Source of the DNA: Sordariomycetes sp. S80-01Y
Taxonomy: Eukaryota; Ascomycota; Sordariomycetes
Assembly: GCA_037042185.1 (NCBI GenBank)
Contig: JAXQJY010000029.1
Location: forward strand, 372,001-436,000
Reading direction: 5' to 3'
DNA: 64,000 nucleotides
In this document: positions 56,501-64,000 of the stretch, one piece after another
Layout of the letters: every line of letters starts with the position of its first letter
How positions within the stretch are numbered: position 1 is the stretch's first letter
Made by a program: the position numbers and the translations under genes
The notes under the pieces: generated by a model
Database searches by the model: none
What the model was told of the DNA's origin: nothing
The model's input: only the letters and a program-made list of their open reading frames with translations

Positions 56501-56527
56501 TCAACAGCTCAATTCAAGGCAGCCAAA

Positions 56528-57594
56528 ATGTCCTTCTTCCCCCGCCTGTTTAACTTCCAGAACCCCCTTCTCAGGACAATCGTGCCCTCAGTAGCCGCAG
56601 CCGTCACGATTCAGGCCGCGGTTGCCATCCCCTCAATTGCTTTCCAGACGGAGCGCTTCTACGATGTCTCAGGCTCCATCACCTATCTCGCCGTCGGCGC
56701 CTTGAGCCTCTACCTTCCAGCGCTGAGGGCCAAGGCTGTGACGGGCGAGGCTAAGCTCCCTAGCCTCCTGGGCGTCTTCACTGGAGGCGCAGCTGGCGGG
56801 GTCTGGAACTGGAGACAGGTCGTTCTCACTGGTGCTGTAACGCTCTGGGCCATGCGGTGTAAGTCTTCCTGATCCCATCCCGAAGCTCATGCTTACGAAT
56901 TCGCAGTGGGCTCCTACCTCTTCCAGCGTATCTCAAAAGACGGCAGTGATTCTCGCTTCGATGAGATCAAGAAGTCTCCTCCCAAGTTCTTCGTCGCCTT
57001 CTTCGCCCAGGCCATGTGGGTGTCGCTGTGCATCATGCCTGTGCTCGCCATCAACGCTGCTCCCTCAATCGCCCTGTCTTCCACCGCGTTGGGTAGCAGC
57101 GTGTTGCTGACCGACGTCGTTGGCCTGAGCCTGTGGGCTGGAGGCTTCCTCACCGAAATTATTGCCGACCGGCAGAAGAGCCAGTGGCTGCAGGAGAAGC
57201 GGGAGAAGAAGCATGATGAGGACTTCCTCACAAGGGGCCTCTTCGGCAGAAGGTATGAGTAATCATCTGACTGAGGATCCACGACTGACCAGATGCTAGT
57301 CAATTCCCCAACTACTTCGGCGAGATGACCCTCTGGACCGGCATCGCTGCCACAGCAGCCGGCGTCCTCGCCCGCAAGCCGGTTCAGCTTGCCCTAGGTT
57401 TGTCCGGAGGTGCAGGGGGCATCCTGACCACTACAGCATTGTCCTTTGTCAGCCCTGCGTTCGCGTCTTTCCTCCTTCTGAAGGTATCTGGCGTGCCGCT
57501 GAGTGAGAAGAAGTACAACAAGCGCTATGGCGACCGGAAGGATTACCAAGAGTGGAAGAAGAACACCAACAAGCTGATTCCCAAGATCTGGTAA
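56528..57594 (+). CDS. DUF1295 / steroid 5-alpha-reductase-like membrane protein
   Basis: Three exons, 56528-56858, 56907-57252 and 57300-57594, give 323 residues. It is strongly hydrophobic with about six membrane segments (AAAVTIQAAVAIPSIAF; ITYLAVGALSLYL; FFAQAMWVSLCIMPVLAI; and others). The C-terminal part has the mark of the isoprenylcysteine methyltransferase / steroid 5-alpha-reductase superfamily: FPNYFGEMTLWTG (restored by splicing), then LLKVSGVPLSEKKYNKRYGDRKDYQEWKKNT. In this superfamily the NYFGE and the tail bind NADPH or S-adenosylmethionine. The DUF1295 subgroup in fungi has no settled substrate; lipid or sterol double-bond reduction in the ER is likely from family, not shown. 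The usual first residue of the His-Pro-Asn motif is Phe here (QFPNYFGE). Confidence 0.9.
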
Positions 57595-58531
57595 AACAAC
57601 TTGGACAGGAATTCGAAGCAGCTGGAACTGGGATCGCTCCACCCTGGCGGGAAAGATTCTTACCATCCTCTGGCGTCTGTGGGCTCGTTCTCCGGAGTCA
57701 ATCACCTGATTGATGTAATGTTTGCGACGTGGACCTCTGTAATCTGAACTCAAAACCTGAAGCCGACTTTCTACCATCTTTCTCGTTTCTGTGATGTTGA
57801 ATGTTGTCGGTTTAGTAGTTAGTTCTCCACCTAGAGAAAGCGATGCTTATATAACGCTAGCATAAAGTTCCAGAGTTGACTAGGAAGACTCAACCGTCAC
57901 AAAGCTCAATTCGTATTAATGCTAGATGGTCCTAAGTTCGAGTTGCTCGGCCCAGGGCAGAGGCCTTCACGCAATAGTCTGGGCGCTTATGCCACATTTC
58001 TCAAACTTGACGAGTCGACAATAACCGGAAGTGCGATCTGTTGAATGATCCTTGTGTAGCTACTGTTAGAAGTACTGAAACTCCTTTCCCCAAAGACACG
58101 TCCTTTACTTCTTCCGGGGCAGAGTCATCGCCCTTTGCCATTCAATGTGTCACGCCAGACTACGGCCTATTCACCGCCCACCGCCACCCCTTTCTCCACA
58201 ATCATAGGAGCCAGATCGTCACGAATATACGACTCTTACGGTCTGTAAGCAGCTGTATGAAAACAAATAGTGCACCTCTGGAAGAACTTGGATCCGTCAA
58301 GCAGCCGTGAAGCAACCGTGAAGCAACCGTGAAGCAACCGTGAAGCAACCGTGAAGCAACCGTCTCAACTCATGCTGGCGCGCGCAGCTGCCCAGGCGGA
58401 CTCACACCTGCTCGCCAAAGGTATTTAGAGACCCCTAGATCCTGCTAGAGGAGTGCTATTTCTTTCGCCTTCACACTCCTCGTCAGAGGGCGTTAACCAC
58501 ATCAAGAACCTCCTTCGCGCGAGTCGACAAG
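57595..58531. other. Intergenic, 0.9 kb, with the F-box gene promoter
   Basis: 3' flank of the DUF1295 gene and upstream region of the F-box gene. It contains the 11-base minisatellite at 58295-58360. No gene seen. Confidence 0.5.
58295..58360 (+). repeat. 11-bp minisatellite CGTGAAGCAAC
   Basis: Five exact head-to-tail copies of CGTGAAGCAAC at 58306-58360, preceded by one diverged copy (CGTCAAGCAGC) at 58295. Exact identity of five copies implies recent expansion. It lies about 170 bases before the start codon of the F-box gene, so copy number could affect its promoter. Confidence 0.92.
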
Positions 58532-59126
58532 ATGACACGCCCCAGGGTTGCCCGGGTCAAGATCCCCAACTACGTAAGCTTCCCTTCAAATAATAGGCGG
58601 AACATAGATGAGACTGAACTCTACCTAGATCCTGAACCGTCGGGCGAGGCTTACTGCGACTATTCAAAGGCTTCCCAATGAAATGATCGACAACATTATG
58701 TCGCGCCTCACCTCCAAGGAGGACAAACTCGCCTTGCTCCTCAGTTGCCGCATCTTCACCCAGCTCATCAGAAAAGCGGGTATCGAAATCACCAAGACTT
58801 CTGATGCATTCTTCCGGCTGAACCAGCAGATCGGCTCTGGTGGAAATTGCAATAGATGGGCTCTATGCTATCGCTGTGGCAAACTCCGCCCAACAACATC
58901 CAGTAAGTGGCCTGCTGGCACTTCAGTCGAGCTCTTTCAGGCCTACGGATATATTGGAGTATCCGAGCTTGATCAAATACTGTACGTCTCAGAGTGCACC
59001 ATTTGGCATCTCCAGCATGGCGATGAGGCATCGGCAATCAAAGGCAAGCACAATCGCGGCGAATGTCCACAGTGCTACTTGGAGAAGACATACGCGGGAG
59101 CCATCGAGGGCCGCAAGTATTATTGA
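58532..59126 (+). CDS. Small F-box protein with paired CxxC motifs
   Basis: Two exons, 58532-58573 and 58629-59126 (intron GTAAGC...CCTAG), give 179 residues. The first 14 codons are MTRPRVARVKIPNY. Then an F-box follows: IQRLPNEMIDNIMSRLTSKEDKLALLLSCRIF (about 25-55), the part that contacts SKP1 in SCF ubiquitin ligases. The rest carries CNRWALCYRCGKLRP and, near the end, ECPQCYLEKTY: two CxxC pairs that could bind one zinc ion. The protein is short, with no leucine-rich or WD repeats, so the Cys module may itself be the target-binding part; this is inference. Small F-box genes of this sort are numerous and variable in Sordariomycetes. A related gene follows on the same strand. Confidence 0.82.
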
Positions 59127-59906
59127 GCGTCCCATAGTCAGAGACAATTCTTCCTAGGCGTTGGAATAGCGAAGGGCGCGAGCACGGAAGGATTGAAGAG
59201 CTTAGCAGCTGTCCCAGATTCATCAGTGGAAAGCCTCCGCAATACTTTATCTGTGTCTCTATGAACTACAGTATATCAGAACTCCCAACTTCGGTAAGGC
59301 GACTTAATTAAAACCAGGCTCTTGCACGAGTGATTTTGGTCCGCGTTCACTGTCTGAGTAAAGCTTGGTAAGGCGACTGACAATAACGATAAAGCTTTGC
59401 CTGGAAAGTTATTACAGATACCTTTTGTTCGAAACTAGAGACTGGGACTGTGAATTCGGATTAGTTTGGGTGTCTTGCTCAAATGGCAAGCAAAGTAGTC
59501 GAAATCAAGAGTGGTGTCTCCATGGAAAAGGTAAACGTCCAGCCTCCAATTTGATTCGACCCTTTGCTCCAAGTATGTAAACTCAGAAGAGGACGGACAT
59601 GAAGTTACGAAAAAGCTAAAATAAACACCTCGGCGAACACGAGCTCCCTCCAACAACAATGGTCGGGCTGGAAATTCCAATAGCCGTGCTTCTGAATTCA
59701 GAACGGAGTCAATCACAATTCAGCCCAACCTGACTTCACGACACACTTTCCGAATCAGCTACCCAAGGCTAAATCCGGGGTTTCTCTCACCTTAATTGAA
59801 AGCCCAACGACGAAGTAGGGAGCCCTGTCTGTCTTAGTTCCTTGCCAGTCGCGCGATCGTACTGAGACCTGGGCTCTCTCGCTCCATCGCACCGGAGATT
59901 TACATC
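59127..59906. other. Intergenic, 0.8 kb, AT-richer
   Basis: Between the two F-box-like genes. AT-richer than the genes, with GGTAAGGCGACT repeated at about 59291 and 59367. No gene seen. Confidence 0.5.
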
Positions 59907-60698
59907 ATGCCTGACCCTGCAGAAATTATCCCAAGGAAGAAGAGAAGGCAAATGAAACGTCTGGAAGAGGATAAAATAGCTGCAGAAGCGAGGAGGAGAT
60001 GGTTTTGTGTGCCTGCCATCGTAGGTAACCGCAATCTTCATCGCCTGGTGGTTGTCGTCAAAGCAGAGGCTGATACTCAAGCACAGGTACATGAAGCGGG
60101 TTTGCAGCCATCGACATCCTACCTTTTCGATCTCTCTAACGATTTGATACTCGAGATTATCGATCATCTCTATCACTACGCCTGCAAAGTCAACTTGGGC
60201 TTGACCTGCCGTCGCGCCATGCAAGCGCTTGCCACCATCACCCTCCAGGTTCCCGACCACAGCCCCAGTCCGTACACGAAGTACTTCCAGATACGCAATC
60301 AGATGATGGCCCTACCTTGGAAGATCAACTTCACCACCCAACCCCTATCGTCGAGACAGAAATGCTCACTGTGCGAACGCCGCATGACGACAGATACGGA
60401 CTTCTGGGCCGCTTTCTTCGTTGGCCTGCCTGAGGCTAAGCAGCGAGGAGTCAACGAGAGGGGGAGATGGGATGCGAATGTCATGAAGTGGTGCGAACAC
60501 GACTGGGAGGGTAGCGAGGGTATGGTGATGAAAGTCCACTGTCCGATATGCATGCACTGGCCTTTGTATCACAAGTACAGTGGGAGGAGAGAGCGGGCTG
60601 AAAGAAGGAGGCTCATTTTGGAGGAACAGATTGAAGGGGAGGAAAGCCCAATGCCTGATGGGGGATTAGGGTATACGTATGGTGCATTTAGATATTAA
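59907..60698 (+). CDS. F-box-like protein with a CxxC...CPxC zinc-type module
   Basis: The frame is open for 263 residues. It begins with a Lys/Arg-rich segment (IIPRKKRRQMKR). The F-box-like part is YLFDLSNDLILEIIDHLYHYACKVNLGLTCRRAMQAL (about 94-130). A Cys/His module follows: KCSLCERRMTTDTDFWAAFF, then KWCEHDW, then VHCPICMHWPLYH. The order F-box, CxxC, CPxC matches the gene just upstream, so the two may be old paralogues, though overall similarity is low. A segment at 60021-60086 has good intron signals and a length divisible by three: removing it gives 241 residues and keeps frame. The C-terminus is charged and ends GGLGYTYGAFRY. Probably an SCF adaptor; target unknown. Confidence 0.75.
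   Translation: MPDPAEIIPRKKRRQMKRLEEDKIAAEARRRWFCVPAIVGNRNLHRLVVVVKAEADTQAQVHEAGLQPSTSYLFDLSNDLILEIIDHLYHYACKVNLGLTCRRAMQALATITLQVPDHSPSPYTKYFQIRNQMMALPWKINFTTQPLSSRQKCSLCERRMTTDTDFWAAFFVGLPEAKQRGVNERGRWDANVMKWCEHDWEGSEGMVMKVHCPICMHWPLYHKYSGRRERAERRRLILEEQIEGEESPMPDGGLGYTYGAFRY
60021..60086 (+). other. 66-base in-frame intron-like segment (possible exitron)
   Basis: It begins GTAGGT, has CTGAT as a possible branch point about 15 bases before the end, and ends GCACAG. The length is 66 bases, 22 codons, with no stop in frame. Splicing would join ...WFCVPAI to VHEAGLQPS.... Size and signals are those of a normal intron of this genome, so both forms are possible. Confidence 0.55.
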
Positions 60699-61177
60699 CG
60701 CCCATGGAACGTACAGGCTTGATTCACCAGCAGCAACAATGAGACTATAGAGCTCACCATATTCACTTCAAAGTAAATACAAACAAGTATCCAGGTCCTT
60801 TCTCGTGATTTGTCGTGATTTCTTTCGTCTTCGCTGCCCGAGACGAGCGTGTGGGGTTCGCTGCCGACCTCGGATGGAGGGATGCCAGCTCTGTTCACTT
60901 GCTAGACATTTCTCTTGCCGAGGAAGAAGCACTCCAACTTCGCTTTCCCAGACGTAAGAAACATCCCGTAGGACTACTAGCCAGAAGTACTACTAAGTAA
61001 TTACTAGCTTAAGGGAATGGGTAGGCCAATTGGTCGAAAGGGGTCGGGTGGGATGACGTGACGTGGGGTTTTACAGGACTCAGCTGCCCCTCCATCCGCC
61101 ATCGGACCCTGGATAGATTTTGTCCCTCATCAACCTCCAGCAACTATCCCACCAAGCGAGCGATTACAGCAACCACA
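60699..61177. promoter_or_regulatory. Upstream region of the homoserine dehydrogenase gene
   Basis: 3' flank of the F-box-like gene, then the homoserine dehydrogenase promoter. GATGACGTGACGTGGGG at about 61051-61067 contains two TGACGT-like cores. Amino-acid control in fungi usually uses TGACTC, so assignment to CPC1/GCN4 is not supported. No gene seen. Confidence 0.4.
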
Positions 61178-62333
61178 ATGTCTGCAGCAAACCAGGTCTA
61201 CATCGCCGTCATCGGTCAGTTTGCAGTCATTTCGATTGATTCGTGCTCGGTAACTAACTGTACCACATCTAGGCGCCGGCGGTGTCGGAAAATGCTTCCT
61301 CTCCCAGCTTCAAGCCCTCTCCGCCCGCCGTCCCTCCCCCAAGCTCTCGCTCGCCTATATTGCGACCAGCAAGAAAGCACTCTACAACGACGACTACTCG
61401 GCCGTCGACATCGCCACCGCCACCGACTCCCTCGCCGCGTCGTCCAAGGCGCCCCTTGCGCTGTCCAAGGTGGTAGACTACCTCGCGGCGGCACCCGCCA
61501 AGGTCGTGCTCGTCGACAACACCAGCTCTCAGGATGTCGCTGAGCTGTACCCCGTAGCTCTGAGCAAGGGAATCAGCGTTGTGACCCCCAACAAGAAGGC
61601 CTTCTCTGGCTCGTACAAGCTCTGGCAGGACATTTTCTCGGCCGCTTCCTCTTCTGGCGCCAAGGTCTACCACGAGTCCTCCGTCGGTGCTGGCCTTCCC
61701 GTCATCTCGACCTTGAAGGACTTGATCGATACCGGCGACAAGGTCACCAAGATCGAGGGTGTTTTCAGCGGCACCATGTCCTTCCTTTTCAACTCGTTTG
61801 CCCCCGTCACCGGCAAGGGTGGTCAATGGTCTGCGGAAGTCAAGAAGGCCCAAAGCCTGGGCTACACCGAGCCCGACCCTCGCGACGACTTGAACGGTCT
61901 CGACGTCGCGCGCAAGCTCACCATCCTGGCCCGTCTTGCTGGTATCCCAGTCGAGTCGCCCGAGTCCTTCCCTGTGCAGAGCCTGATTCCCAAGGAGCTT
62001 GAGTCATGCAGTTCCGGTGACGAATTCCTCGAGAAGCTTCCTGGCTTCGACGGCCAGATGGAGGATATCAAGAACCAGGCGGAGAAGGAGGGCAAGGTTG
62101 TTCGGTTCGTAGGTAGCATCGATGTCGCCAGTAAGAGCGTCAAGGTCGGCTTGGAGAAGTTTGACGCGTCGCACCCGATCGCTGCGCTTAAGGGGAGCGA
62201 CAACATCATCAACTTCTACACGGAGCGGTATGGCGGTAACCCGTTGATTGTTCAGGGTGCGGGCGCGGGTGGTGATGTCACGGCGATGGGTGTAACAGCG
62301 GATCTGATCAAGGTTTTGCAGCAGATTGCGTAG
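61178..62333 (+). CDS. hom6: Homoserine dehydrogenase
   Basis: Two exons, 61178-61214 and 61273-62333, give 365 residues (yeast HOM6 has 359). The enzyme reduces aspartate semialdehyde to homoserine with NAD(P)H, the branch point to threonine and methionine. The intron splits the dinucleotide motif, and joining gives VYIAVIGAGGVGKCFLSQL (GAGGVG at 13-18). Other marks are VVTPNKKAFSG, VYHESSVGAGLPVISTL, GVFSGTMSFLFNSF, and the family signature LGYTEPDPRDDLNGLDVARKLTILARLAG, which carries the catalytic lysine region and the acidic substrate contacts. The end reads YGGNPLIVQGAGAGGDVTAMGVTADLIK. There is no aspartate kinase or ACT domain, as expected in fungi. The gene converges with a small membrane-protein gene after 56 bases. 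Confidence 0.97.
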
Positions 62334-62389
62334 ATATCAATGTCGCGCGAATAGAGAAAAGTTTGCGATTCGATGGACCTCCCGTTGGC

Positions 62390-62754
62390 TTAGGCTTTGC
62401 GTGTTCGTGATCGCACGTGGTTCGTGTTGTCGCTGACCCCCGCGACCGCGGCGGCAGTCGAGGCGGCGGCTTCGGCAGTGCTGAGTTTAGGTGTTGCATT
62501 GTAGCCCGGTCTCTGGGGAGCCGGCTTTCTATTGGCGCAGGTTCTGTAGACCCAGAGGAAGAAGTCAAGTACGATCAGGAAGACGAAGGGCAGCATGAAG
62601 ACTAGGCCGACGCCGAGCTATGCGTGTCAGCTCTGCGCCCAAGACTCGGGAGCTAGAGGAAGCTTACACAGGCGTAGCAGATGTAGCGGACAATAGTGGA
62701 CAACATAGTGGTAGGGATGATGAGGCGACTCAAGAAGCTCTCTGAAGTTGCCAT
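62390..62754 (-). CDS. Small membrane protein, 104 residues, unknown function
   Basis: Two exons, 62754-62668 and 62617-62390 (intron GTAAGC...GCATAG, phase 0), give 104 residues. The N-terminal part MATSESFLSRLIIPTTMLSTIVRYICYAC is followed across the splice by LGVGLVFMLPFVFLIVLDFFLWVYRTC. So there is one clear membrane helix and possibly a second amphipathic one before it. The tail is Ala/Pro/Arg-rich (RKPAPQRPGYNATP, RSRTRKA) and likely cytoplasmic. I do not recognise the family. The splice fits well in phase and continues the hydrophobic segment, which supports a real gene despite its size. It is divergent from TRM8 with 269 bases between starts and ends 56 bases from homoserine dehydrogenase. 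Confidence 0.75.
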
Positions 62755-63023
62755 GATTGACCCGGTGTCAACGAGGGGTTGTAGCGAATGGCGGCGGTGA
62801 TGATGGACGATAAGGCAATGGGGATGCAGGGTCCTCGGAACCTGGGCGTGATCCCATCTGCGATTCTGCCGAGGTCAGATGGAAATTCAAAACTCGCTTT
62901 CTTGGCACTACACCGCCTTCCGATTTAGGAACCCTCACAAGCTTCACCACCAAATTTCATCTGCTTCAACAAATGCTTGATTTCTCCAGCCCAGTCTCAA
63001 TTCACCATCCTCGCATAGTAAAA

Positions 63024-63966
<943 letters not shown>

Positions 63967-63974
63967 GCGGCTCT

Positions 63975-63980
63975 AATAAA
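63975..63980 (+). terminator. Poly(A) signal of TRM8
   Basis: AATAAA nine bases after the stop codon, in an A-rich end of the window. It is close to the stop, so a further signal beyond the window may be used instead. Confidence 0.45.
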
Positions 63981-64000
63981 ACAATGAAAAACTATAAATA

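Larger units (their letters stand above)
44106..56527. other. 12.4 kb stretch without a supported gene
   Basis: This lies between the starts of the bZIP gene (minus) and the membrane reductase-like gene (plus). Frames are many but short (mostly 60-200 codons), overlap on both strands, and show no domains, signal peptides or phase-compatible splice chains. From about 44400 to 53400 the sequence is GC-rich and rather even; from about 53400 to 56000 it becomes AT-richer with T/A runs. Small repeats are present (listed separately). On the minus strand at about 55510-55700 two adjoining frames look slightly protein-like, which could be a decayed gene. No transposon ends, long terminal repeats, tRNA or 5S rRNA were recognised. 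It may hold distal regulatory DNA or long non-coding RNA. Confidence 0.55.

Noticed and set aside
61269-61853. A 194-codon minus-strand frame.
   Set aside because: Antisense shadow of the homoserine dehydrogenase exon; Gly/Arg-rich without motifs.

Overview
The window reads as nuclear DNA of a filamentous ascomycete (Pezizomycotina, most likely a Sordariomycete). Genes are split by short introns of about 45-150 bases with GT...AG ends. The gene set is typical of this group: PEX20, SEC13, the CNOT9/CAF40 subunit, a KIN1-type kinase, homoserine dehydrogenase and the tRNA m7G methyltransferase. Species cannot be named from this alone. No transposon, rRNA, tRNA or CRISPR was recognised.

Left part (1-15 kb): a TATA-driven small secreted protein whose core resembles CheD/CNF-type deamidases, a single-exon FAD-dependent dehydrogenase of the tricarballylate dehydrogenase type, a BCS1-like AAA ATPase with a very charged tail, a small Ser/Pro-rich protein, and a large single-pass membrane protein. 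Gene spacing is wide between 6.6 and 12 kb.

Middle part (15-44 kb): a dense housekeeping block. PEX20 and SEC13 share a 0.7 kb divergent promoter. Then come a secreted, probably GPI-anchored quinoprotein-type sugar dehydrogenase, a WHI2-like BTB protein, CAF40, the polarity kinase KIN1 and a GPATCH1-like splicing factor. An NRPS-like adenylate-forming reductase and an aldo/keto reductase are transcribed divergently from 0.57 kb and look like a small specialised-metabolism pair: acid to aldehyde, then possibly aldehyde to alcohol. A CIA30-domain protein and a bZIP transcription factor close the block.

Right part (44-64 kb): a stretch of more than 12 kb with no credible gene lies upstream of the bZIP gene. 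It is GC-rich up to about 53.4 kb and visibly more AT-rich after that. Next are a membrane protein of the DUF1295/steroid 5-alpha-reductase-like family, two neighbouring F-box-like genes that both carry paired CxxC motifs (one preceded by an 11-bp minisatellite, the other with a 66-base in-frame intron-like segment), homoserine dehydrogenase, a 104-residue membrane protein and TRM8.

Exon joins were worked out by hand from splice signals, reading phase and family motifs. No alignments were run. The best leads for something new are the deamidase-like secreted protein, the reductase pair, the F-box pair and the gene desert beside the bZIP gene.
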